Both the position numbers and the translations under genes were made by a program. From the NCBI GenBank assembly GCA_024762925.1, contig JANTGM010000009.1, positions 33,445 to 97,444 on the forward strand: a stretch of 64,000 nt of DNA. Reading direction: 5' to 3'. Below are positions 25,976-33,177 of this stretch, piece after piece. Positions within the stretch are counted from its first letter, which is position 1. The number at the start of each line of letters is the position of its first letter. The notes below the pieces were generated by a model, which saw only the letters and a list, made by a program, of their open reading frames with translations, ran no database searches and was not told the origin of the DNA. The stretch is from Kofleriaceae bacterium (GTDB taxonomy: Bacteria > Myxococcota_A > Polyangia > Haliangiales > Haliangiaceae).

Positions 25976-27829
25976 GTGACAGAGACATGGTCGATTTTTC
26001 TCGCCTGTTTGGGCCCACATGTGGCCAAACTCCCCGCCATGTTTGCAGTAGATGCCGGGAAGCATAGTTTCACAATTCCTGTGATGGGAATTGCCTTTAC
26101 CGTGGACTCCCCACTGAAGCTTGCTCGTTACGGAATTTCATCAACCGTATCGCTCGTTGACGACGCCTTCCTCGAGCAGATGCGCAAGCACCACAGCGCA
26201 GAGTGTGGTGATGACTATGTACCGATCAAGAAAAATGCTCCCAACGGTCGAGCACTTCGGATCACTGCGTATCTAGACTTCCTCGACAGACAGGTCGCCA
26301 AACAAATGCGTGTGATGCGCGCACTCCCTTTCGAAGAAGGCTCAGACATTTGCCGATACTTCGAATTGCTGCCGCCAAGCCCACTCCGAACCGAATACGA
26401 GGCAATGCAAGCTTGCACGGATGCCACAGAGAAGGAGCGCATGCAAGAGTCGCTTCGCGGGCAAATCAAGGCGGGTGCGATCAACGCAAATATCATGACC
26501 AAGCTCGACCGGGACAGAGACCGCAAGGGAGTTCCGTTGCCACTTGGTGACTCGGATGCACTTGCAGCTGCCCGTGGCTTTGCGAAGAGCACCGTCGACG
26601 GTTCACTCATTCTCTCTGCGGGAATGAACCCCAGGCTCTTTGCGTACATTGCGACCTTAGAAGAATTCCGACCCGACGCTAGCGGCTACATTAAGAAGCG
26701 CTTGGTTCTCAAGGTAAGCGATTTTCGGTCTGCCGATGTACAGAGTAAGGTGCTCGCAAAGAAGGGCGTGTGGGTCTCTGAATATCGTATCGAATCAGGC
26801 CTAAATTGCGGTGGCCATGCGTTCGCAACCGCTGGTCTGCTCATGGGGCCAATTCTCCAAGAGTTCAAAGACAATCGCGTCGCACTCGCCGAGAAGATCA
26901 TGGTCATCTACAACAAGGCTCGTGTCAAAGCCGAGCTGCCGACCTTCGATGCTCCTCTAACCACCCATCTCACGTTTCAGGGCGGGCTGGGAACCGCAGC
27001 AGAGCAGAGTTTCTTGCACGACTACTTCAACGTCGACAGCACGGCTTGGGGGTCACCATTTCTGCTGGTTCCCGAGGCTTCGAATCTCGATCAAAAGACG
27101 CGTGCCGACCTCGCTGCGTGCAAGGACGAAGACATTCAGCTGAGCCCAAACTCGCCTCTCGGAGTCCCCTTCTGGAACTTCGTGAATTCTGGCAGCGAAG
27201 AGGCGCGTCGCGAGCGAATCGCTGCCGGCAAGCCGGGAAGCCCATGTCCAAAAGGCCATGTTGCTCTTAAGTGGGACTTCCAAGAAATTCCCCTGTGTCG
27301 TGCCTCGCGCACCTATCAGAGTCGGGAGCTCAAGCTTCTTGAAGAGTCCGAAGAATCCCTAGAACTCAAAGAGAAGAAGCGACTCACGATCATGAACCCC
27401 TCGTGCATCTGCCACGACCTAAGTGGCTGTGCGACCCTTGAAGCTGGCATCGATCTAAAGGCGCGGCCGGCGATTTGCCCTGGTCCAAACGTCGTCAACT
27501 TCAAGAAGGTGATTAGCCTCGACGAGATGATCGGTCACATTTACGGACGCTGTGTTGCGATGCACAGGCCCGAGCGCCCCCATGTTTTCTTGCGCGAACT
27601 TGAACTCTACATTGAAGAGCTAGGCAAGCAGATCGCCGAAGAGGCTCCTCGGTTAGCAAAGTACGAAAACAACCTGCGTGCCGGAATTGCCTACTATCGC
27701 GATTTGGCAACTGCCGAGTTTGGCGATGAAGCCGAGGCGTTCATCGCAAAACTCGACATTTTGGAAGCAACGGTTCCCAGTGTGGAGTCCGCTGCAAAGC
27801 CGGCAGCTGCTGCTGTACCGGCACTTTAA
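25976..27829 (+). CDS. Large conserved protein of unknown function
   Basis: 617 residues without signal peptide or membrane helix. Recognisable blocks include VMGIAFTVDSPLKLARYGISSTVSLVDD near the N-terminus, RIESGLNCGGHAFATAGLLMGPILQEF at about 275-300, LTFQGGLGTAAEQ, NVDSTAWGSPFLLVPEAS, and a Cys-rich C-terminal part with SCICHDLSGCAT and AICPGPNVVNF, which could bind metal or an Fe-S cluster. I recall similar unannotated proteins in Bacteroidetes and other phyla but cannot assign a fold or reaction; a TIM-barrel flavoenzyme related to glutamate synthase is one guess. The start at GTG 25976 is not certain. Single gene, ended by the hairpin at 27853. Confidence 0.75.
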   Translation: MTETWSIFLACLGPHVAKLPAMFAVDAGKHSFTIPVMGIAFTVDSPLKLARYGISSTVSLVDDAFLEQMRKHHSAECGDDYVPIKKNAPNGRALRITAYLDFLDRQVAKQMRVMRALPFEEGSDICRYFELLPPSPLRTEYEAMQACTDATEKERMQESLRGQIKAGAINANIMTKLDRDRDRKGVPLPLGDSDALAAARGFAKSTVDGSLILSAGMNPRLFAYIATLEEFRPDASGYIKKRLVLKVSDFRSADVQSKVLAKKGVWVSEYRIESGLNCGGHAFATAGLLMGPILQEFKDNRVALAEKIMVIYNKARVKAELPTFDAPLTTHLTFQGGLGTAAEQSFLHDYFNVDSTAWGSPFLLVPEASNLDQKTRADLAACKDEDIQLSPNSPLGVPFWNFVNSGSEEARRERIAAGKPGSPCPKGHVALKWDFQEIPLCRASRTYQSRELKLLEESEESLELKEKKRLTIMNPSCICHDLSGCATLEAGIDLKARPAICPGPNVVNFKKVISLDEMIGHIYGRCVAMHRPERPHVFLRELELYIEELGKQIAEEAPRLAKYENNLRAGIAYYRDLATAEFGDEAEAFIAKLDILEATVPSVESAAKPAAAAVPAL

Positions 27830-27852
27830 GAAAACCTAGGTGATCCATTTTG

Positions 27853-27874
27853 GGCTCCAGCTTCGGTTGGAGCC
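27853..27874. terminator. Rho-independent terminator
   Basis: Stem GGCTCCA / TGGAGCC with loop GCTTCGGT, followed by TTTGTCGTTT. It lies between two convergent genes and could serve both. Confidence 0.75.
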
Positions 27875-27894
27875 TTTGTCGTTTCGGCGTCTCT

Positions 27895-28371
27895 TTACGC
27901 TTTGGCTATTGTGTTGCCGAGCTTCTTCACAAGAGCAAACTCGTCTTTTGTTGTGGGTTGAATGCTCAGTCGCATGCCCTTACGGATAACCAGCATGTCA
28001 GATAACGCTGGGATTTCCTTCATTTCATTGAGGGATACCATGCGCTTGAACGTTGAGACGTAGCCCACATCCACCATCATCCACCGCGGATTCTCCGGGT
28101 CGCTCTTCGGGTCGAAGTAGTTGCTCTTCTTGTCGAATGCGTAAAAGTCTGGGTAGGCAGATCTACTAACTTTCCCTATGCCAACCACACCTGGCGGCTT
28201 GGCGTTGGAGTGGTAGAAGAGCACGCCATCACCTACCTTCATGTCGTCACGCATGTAGTTGCGTGCTTGATAATTGCGTACTCCTTCCCAAGGAGTCGTA
28301 CCGTCTCGTTTTAGATCATCAATCGAGTACGTGTTTGGTTCGGATTTCATCAGCCAATATCGCTTTGCCAT
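27895..28371 (-). CDS. EVE-domain protein
   Basis: 158 residues filling one EVE domain (PUA-like), homologous to thymocyte nuclear protein 1. Signatures: RYWLMKSEPNTYSIDDL at the start, WEGVRNYQARNYMRDDMKVGDGVLFYHSN and GVVGIGKVSRSAYPDF. EVE domains recognise modified bases in DNA or RNA; many stand-alone bacterial members have no known partner. Cytosolic. The gene ends close to the terminator at 27853-27874. Confidence 0.93.
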   Translation of the reverse strand: MAKRYWLMKSEPNTYSIDDLKRDGTTPWEGVRNYQARNYMRDDMKVGDGVLFYHSNAKPPGVVGIGKVSRSAYPDFYAFDKKSNYFDPKSDPENPRWMMVDVGYVSTFKRMVSLNEMKEIPALSDMLVIRKGMRLSIQPTTKDEFALVKKLGNTIAKA

Positions 28372-28395
28372 GGTCGGGGTAATCTGCCATGCTGA

Positions 28396-29040
28396 ATGCG
28401 TTTTGGGGGGAATTGGGTGAGGCTACCGGAGCCGGGCAAAGTCCATATTGGATTCTCGACACAGAAGGGACTGATCTCGTGGTTTATCCGAACCGCGACG
28501 CGCTCTCCCGCATCACACTCATTCCTGCTTTTCTTCAGCGAGCAGTTCGATCAGCACATGGTTCTTGAAGTGCAAGGACGAGGTTTTGTGCAAGTGCCAT
28601 TTGAAGCGTGGAAGAGAACCAACAAGCTCTTGGCGCTCTACGAGATTGAACGCGAGGACAAGGTCACCGCAGGCGCGATGCAAATGCTAGGGCATCGCCT
28701 CGGTGCTCTCTACGACAACTGGAGCCTGATCGGATTCTTGCTCATCTATGTTGTGCGTATCTGGGATCGCAACGATCTTGACGACAAGAAGAAGCTTGTG
28801 TGCTCGGAGATGGTCGCGCTCTTCCTGCGCTGGTGCAGAATCCCACTTCAGACGCATATCGATCGGGTTGTGCCGCGAGATCTTTGGCGGCTTGCCGAAA
28901 CCCATTGCGATAGTTTCAGCCTCGCCTACTCATCACAGCGTGGTGCGCGATGCTTAAAGCGCGTCAAGAAGATGGGCAGGACATTGGTGACTCCAAAGCA
29001 GCACAAAACTGCAACCGGCCCAATCACTCAGGTTGAATAG
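28396..29040 (+). CDS. YiiX-like permuted papain-fold protein
   Basis: 214 residues with the pattern of circularly permuted NlpC/P60-like (YiiX/YebB) hydrolases: His in SPASHSFLLFF, the strand VLEVQGRGFVQV, RLGALYDNWSLIG and the catalytic Cys in LVCSEMVALFL. These enzymes cleave amide or ester bonds in the envelope. There is no signal peptide; a hydrophobic stretch (SLIGFLLIYVV) may contact membrane. It is divergent from the EVE gene. The catalytic dyad is visible, the substrate unknown. Confidence 0.72.
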   Translation: MRFGGNWVRLPEPGKVHIGFSTQKGLISWFIRTATRSPASHSFLLFFSEQFDQHMVLEVQGRGFVQVPFEAWKRTNKLLALYEIEREDKVTAGAMQMLGHRLGALYDNWSLIGFLLIYVVRIWDRNDLDDKKKLVCSEMVALFLRWCRIPLQTHIDRVVPRDLWRLAETHCDSFSLAYSSQRGARCLKRVKKMGRTLVTPKQHKTATGPITQVE

Positions 29041-29187
29041 CGGCCTCACTCGATCCTAAGTGTCAACTAGGGAGTGATACGTTGGCTGAAGAAGCCTGGG
29101 ATCTGTGGGAGACATCGCAAACTGGGGCGGCTACGGGCGTTCAATCCTCATCCCGGAAAAGACAAGGCTTCTAGGCAGGTGGTGCTC

Positions 29188-29216
29188 TTGACACCTCCTT
29201 GGCTGCGCAATGAAAA
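29188..29216 (+). promoter_or_regulatory. Candidate promoter of the Ni-SOD cluster
   Basis: TTGACA at 29188-29193, a 17-base spacer, then TGAAAA at 29211-29216. The -35 is perfect, the -10 weak. An alternative -10 is TTATAG near 29240. The remainder of the gap 29041-29274 shows nothing else. Confidence 0.4.
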
Positions 29217-29274
29217 TTCCATCGCATCCAAGCTCTAGTTATAGAGATGCGCCTACTTCCTTGAAGGACACGAA

Positions 29275-29454
29275 ATGAACAAACTTGTTTTCGCTGCCAC
29301 GATGGCTCTGCCATCCGTTGCTCTCGCTCACCCTGGCCACTCTCATGCCGGCATGAGCCCCAACCACCACATCGTCGAGGGTCTTGTCGTCCTTGCTATC
29401 GCTGCAGGAACCTTCTTTGCTGCTCGCCTCTGGAAGCAGAAGCGCTCTCGCTAA
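29275..29454 (+). CDS. Small His-rich exported membrane protein upstream of sodN
   Basis: 59 residues: a signal peptide MNKLVFAATMALPSVALA, then a His-rich mature start HPGHSHAGMSPNHH, one membrane helix (VEGLVVLAIAAGTFFAA) and a basic end KQKRSR. AAGGA stands 8 bases before the ATG. It is 26 bases upstream of sodN, on the same strand. Five His in 14 residues right after the cleavage site suggest metal binding, and the AHPGH start resembles that of HupE/UreJ nickel permeases. A role in nickel handling for Ni-SOD is an inference from position and composition. Confidence 0.7.
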   Translation: MNKLVFAATMALPSVALAHPGHSHAGMSPNHHIVEGLVVLAIAAGTFFAARLWKQKRSR

Positions 29455-29480
29455 CCCCTTTGCTACCACAGGAATAGAAC

Positions 29481-29957
29481 ATGCTGAAAAACCTCATCAA
29501 TCGCGCACACGAAACGCTCGCCGTTCAAGACGCTGAAGCACACTGCGACGGCCCATGCGGCATCTACGATCCAGCTTCGGCCCGGATTGCGGCCGAGGCA
29601 GTTCGCTCCATGACCAAGAAGATTATGGCAATGGAGCCAGCCGATCACAGTGATTCGGCTGCGGTTGCTCGATACCACAACACCATGGCTCGCTACGTTG
29701 CCATCAAAGAAGAAGAAGCCGAGACCGCCAAGCGGCAGCTTCTGATTCTGTGGACCGACTACTTCAAGCCGCCACATCTTGAGAAATACCCCGACCTGCA
29801 CACAATCATCTGGGAAGCCACCAAGCTGTGCTCCGCATGCAAAGTGGAAGTGAGCCCGACCCACGCCGACGAGCTCATCGCAACCGTCGAGAAGATTCAT
29901 GGAATCTTCTGGGCCACCAAAGGGCGAGAAGTCGATTGGGTTCTCGCTGGAGGCTGA
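29481..29957 (+). CDS. sodN: Nickel superoxide dismutase
   Basis: 158 residues. The nickel hook HCDGPCGIY is at 21-29; in mature enzymes the hook His is the N-terminus, and His1, Cys2 and Cys6 bind Ni. Residues 1-20 (MLKNLINRAHETLAVQDAEA) are therefore a leader removed by the protease encoded downstream. The rest is helical, with KYPDLHTIIWEATKLCSACKVEV and the C-terminal HADELIATVEKIHGIFWATKGR typical of the four-helix bundle. It dismutates superoxide in the cytosol. Flanked by the His-rich small protein and sodX. Confidence 0.96.
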   Translation: MLKNLINRAHETLAVQDAEAHCDGPCGIYDPASARIAAEAVRSMTKKIMAMEPADHSDSAAVARYHNTMARYVAIKEEEAETAKRQLLILWTDYFKPPHLEKYPDLHTIIWEATKLCSACKVEVSPTHADELIATVEKIHGIFWATKGREVDWVLAGG

Positions 29958-29966
29958 TGCGTTCTG

Positions 29967-29999
29967 AATCCTGCGGCCATACCGCTTGGCGGCAGGATT
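29967..29999. terminator. Intercistronic hairpin between sodN and sodX
   Basis: AATCCTGC-G-GCCA pairs with TTGGC-GGCAGGATT: a 12-bp stem with one mismatch and a short loop, 10 bases after the sodN stop. No T-run follows, so it may be a partial terminator or an mRNA-stabilising element that raises sodN over sodX. Confidence 0.5.
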
Positions 30000-30110
30000 C
30001 AACTCGTCGTCGATGCTGCGATGATCGCGCATCGTTGGCACTTACTCCTGTCTACCAGATCAGAGTTTTTCTGTTCTTGGGAAACTGCTTTGGGCCAAGC
30101 GGGCACTCGT

Positions 30111-30497
30111 ATGAACTGGCGACGGGCCTCTAGCCAAGTTCAGAAGGGTGTCAAGCTGGCACAGATCGCGGCTACTTGGAGGCATGGGCACCACCAACTA
30201 TTTCGCGTACGTGGACGAAGCATGCTTCCCACACTGCAGCCAGGCGACTATGTCATTGCCGACACTCGAGCCCTTGAGCATGTCGAGTCTGATGCACTTG
30301 TCGTCGCAAGAGAGCCGACTGCCAAGACCATCGTCGTCAAACGCGTTCGCTCCAGAGGGGACTCAACGGTCTACCTCGGCAGCGATAACCCCAATGAAGG
30401 GCGCGATAGTCGACACTTTGGCTCGATTCCGATCGACGCTCTGCTCGGTGAAGTTGTTTTGCATCTAGGCGTCGGGCGCCTGATGTCTGGACGTTAG
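30111..30497 (+). CDS. sodX: Ni-SOD maturation protease, S26 signal-peptidase type
   Basis: From ATG 30111 about 128 residues. LFRVRGRSMLPTLQPGDYVIAD holds the catalytic Ser of S24/S26 peptidases, and the general-base Lys is in TIVVKRVRS; a YLGSDNPNEGRDSRHFG segment follows as in SodX. SodX clips the Ni-SOD leader to expose the hook His. No strong membrane anchor, matching SodX rather than LepB. The frame is open to 30021, but the added residues are not family-like. Confidence 0.9.
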   Translation: MNWRRASSQVQKGVKLAQIAATWRHGHHQLFRVRGRSMLPTLQPGDYVIADTRALEHVESDALVVAREPTAKTIVVKRVRSRGDSTVYLGSDNPNEGRDSRHFGSIPIDALLGEVVLHLGVGRLMSGR

Positions 30498-30540
30498 CCC
30501 TCTACCGGGCCGCACAAGCAGAGCTTGACAAGGCTCGGAG

Positions 30541-31041
30541 TCAGACCTTCGCGACATACTCAGGAGACTCAGAGAAGCTCTCATTCGCTTGCGGGAAGTA
30601 GACTTCGAGAATCTCCTCACGCTCGACATCCACAAGCAAGACAACGGGGCTGTCAAAGGCAATCGAGTACTCAAGCATCTGGCGACGTGTTGATGCGTTT
30701 GCGAGAGTTGGCGCAAGCTCGCCCGTTTTGACCTCGGCAACATAGTCTTGCCCGTCACGGTGCACGAGCAAATCTGCGCGAAGCAAGAACTCTACTGGTT
30801 CGCCATCGCATTCAATCTCCCAAGTGAGACCCAACTGCCGGTCCAGGATTTCGTAGCCAGCTTCCTCAAGCAGCAGCTCGGCTGCTTCCTCTCCGCGCAC
30901 AGCCCTCGCGCCACGGCGCTTTGCGAGCACACTGCGGCGCCATGCTGTCCACTTGCCGATGAGTGAGAGTACGAGTGAGAGTACGAGCAGCAATGCCGCG
31001 AAAAACACCGCGACGAGCAAGCGCCAGTCTATCTCAACCAC
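30541..31041 (-). CDS. Membrane-anchored PD-(D/E)XK nuclease-like protein
   Basis: One N-terminal helix (LLVAVFFAALLLVLSLVLSLIG) then a cytosolic domain. EEAAELLLEEAGYEILDRQ, FLLRADLLV and DYVAEVKTG give the E-D-EXK core of PD-(D/E)XK enzymes, and RRQMLEYSIAF adds the conserved Gln-containing helix. The family includes Holliday-junction resolvase-like and restriction-type nucleases; a membrane-tethered form is unusual. The helix is encoded by a near-duplicate 12-base unit around 30960-30990. Role unknown. Confidence 0.72.
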   Translation of the reverse strand: MVEIDWRLLVAVFFAALLLVLSLVLSLIGKWTAWRRSVLAKRRGARAVRGEEAAELLLEEAGYEILDRQLGLTWEIECDGEPVEFLLRADLLVHRDGQDYVAEVKTGELAPTLANASTRRQMLEYSIAFDSPVVLLVDVEREEILEVYFPQANESFSESPEYVAKV

Positions 31042-31080
31042 GCCTCACTATGCCTGAGGACTATGACGTTTGTGTTGGGG

Positions 31081-32770
31081 CTACCGAGCGACGCCAAGCT
31101 CAACGAGCGTCTGATAGTGTCCAACGAGCAGTTCGCGATGCGGGATACGCTCGGTCATGTCTGCGGGCATTGTTGACTCTGGGACTGCACCGGTTGCCAG
31201 TTCCCATTGCCAGTGATTGCCCTCGGCGACTGGCGACATGATTTCAAGATCTGTGATGGGGCCACCTAGAATCTGGTTGTCTAGCAGCACTTGCATATCG
31301 TTGTACGGCCTTCTCTCGCCAGCTCGCTCCAAGAGCGCGTGAAACAGTCGATTGGACGCGGGAAGGTTGGCTGTAGGATTCGAAATTGCGCTGCGGAACG
31401 AATAGTAGAGTGCGTGGCGTGGCAGCTCCGTTGCTCGCTCGCTCGCTCCAAAACACTCCTGCTTCTTCAGTAGAGAGTGAGGCGATACCTGGCAAGTGTC
31501 TCTCAAAGAAGCTTCGCAGGTCAGGAGCATTCGAAACGCCATCTTCCGCCTCAATGAAGGCTTGCAGAGAGTCAATCGGCACGCCCATACCGAGGGCGAT
31601 TAGCTCCAGGACCCATTCATCGGGCCTTGGTGATTCCTGAGCGGCGATCTCACACAGTGGTGCAGCAAACTCGGGCAAGGCCTCGCAGAAATCCGCAACG
31701 CCTCCCACAAGAGGATCGAGAATTGAGCGGCCCAGGTCGGCAACTTCTGACCCATGCGCAGCTGAGTTCATTGTCATCACCGAGCGTACGCGGCTCGCAA
31801 TGGAGGGCTTGTTGACTAGCGTTGTTAGGGAGTTCATCGCTCCTTGTGAGTATCCCAAGGTGTGTAGAGGAATCTCTCCGAATTCTTCTGTGATTGCGGC
31901 GGCAGCCAACTCCCCCTGATCGGCATTGACGCTTGGAGCAACAAAGCTTCCGGTCTCGACGCGAAGTGGGTGAAAGCAGGGGAGGGCCTCTTCAATGGCC
32001 AGCGCTTGTTCGGTGAATTCATCTCGGTCTGTCAGACGAACCACGCCAGGAAAGATCAGTAGCCCCTGGGGAGACTCACAGAGGCCGTCTGTCTGTGGAG
32101 GCACGTCGAGAAGCGCAAATGGGAAGCTGCCTTCTGGGTAGGCCGGAAAATGCTCCGAGACAACGGCTTGGGCCTCTTGCTCATAGTCGCCTGCAACGGT
32201 CCGAGTTCCGCGCTCGGTGAGAACGTTGTGCACTAGAAGCCCAAGGGCGCGTTCCCGAAGCAGATAGCGGAACGCAGGGTCGGTGCGAGTCTCGCTTGCA
32301 TTGGTCTCCATGGTTGCGCGAGCGACTGAGAGAACTTCTGAGTACGCCGTCTTGGCAGCGTCCCGGTCTCCACCAATGATTGCATCCAAGGCGAGGTCTT
32401 CGGCTGTGCGCAAGGATTGGCAGAGCGGATCTTGGCGAGAACCAGGACAGACGTCGTTGAGGTTGGAGAGAAGAGCAACGTCTTGCAACGGCTCTTGGTC
32501 ACACTGCCCGAGCCAGTGCAATGCTGGGTGGCACCAGGCATCGGCCTTTTCATCCTCAAGTCCATCACATCCACCTGCCACAATCGCTTCTGCTTGTTCT
32601 TCGTAGACGCCAACGCAGCCTTCGGCGGGATATGCAGCGATGTGTCCTGTGCACTCATCCACCAGAGCAATGGCTTCCTCACATGCGTCGGGTTGTGTTT
32701 CTGAGGCGCAGGCGCCAGCGGAAGCGAGCAACACAAGGGAAAGCAGGGCTCGCGAGGTAGGTTTCATCAT
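31081..32770 (-). pseudogene. Alpha/beta-hydrolase (lipase-like) lipoprotein gene, frameshifted at a (GAGC)4 repeat
   Basis: The first frame (32770 down to 31244) begins with a lipoprotein signal (LVLLASAGAC), a Cys-rich region, then a hydrolase domain with nucleophile motif TLGYSQGAMNS. After GVFWSERAS it turns into non-protein-like residues. A second frame, 31575 to 31081, continues the domain: ERATELPRHALYYSFRSA, ERRPYNDMQVLLDNQ, IPHRELLVGHYQTL, including a plausible catalytic His. The switch point is exactly the four GAGC units at 31433-31448; three units would join the frames. So the gene is either phase-variable, recently broken, or misassembled. If OFF, the product lacks the C-terminal ~110 native residues. 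Confidence 0.8.
31433..31448. repeat. Tetranucleotide repeat (GCTC)4 inside the lipase-like gene
   Basis: Four perfect GCTC units on the plus strand (GAGC on the coding strand). Loss of one unit, or gain of two, restores the full-length frame. Short tandem repeats of this kind are slippage sites. Confidence 0.9.
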
Positions 32771-33177
32771 GGCGTGCGCCTCTCTGATGCAAAGGCCAGT
32801 CGGATCTGAGGTGGTCAGAGTATCAACACCAATCTTACGGTTTTCTCAGGGGGGGCGCGATTCGAGGACCGTCCTGGATTGACCAAACATCATCTTGGAT
32901 GAGGCCACATGGGGTTTGAGTCCCTGGCCCTCGCTGAGGGCGCAGCGTCTCACTGGGACCGAACTGGTCGGTCACCCCATCGATCGAGTTCGTAGAACGG
33001 CGCTACATCGCACGCACAATCACATTCGTTGTAGGCCAAGAACACTGCGCCAAAGCCCGAGCACAAGTGACTAAATCTATGGGGGAAGTTGGAGCCTAGC
33101 GCCGTCGCGTCAATCCCGCTGTCTCCAGGTTGCCACGCTTCATGGCGCGTTTTGCGGGCTCATTCGTATAGTACCTC
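32771..33177. other. Gene-free spacer between divergent lipoprotein genes
   Basis: 407 bases separate the lipase-like gene (minus) from the repeat lipoprotein (plus). No convincing frame, RNA gene or repeat is seen. TATAGT at 33167-33172 lies only 5 bases before GTG 33178 but has no matching -35, so a leaderless start is only a possibility. A GGGGGGG run occurs near 32850. Confidence 0.5.
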
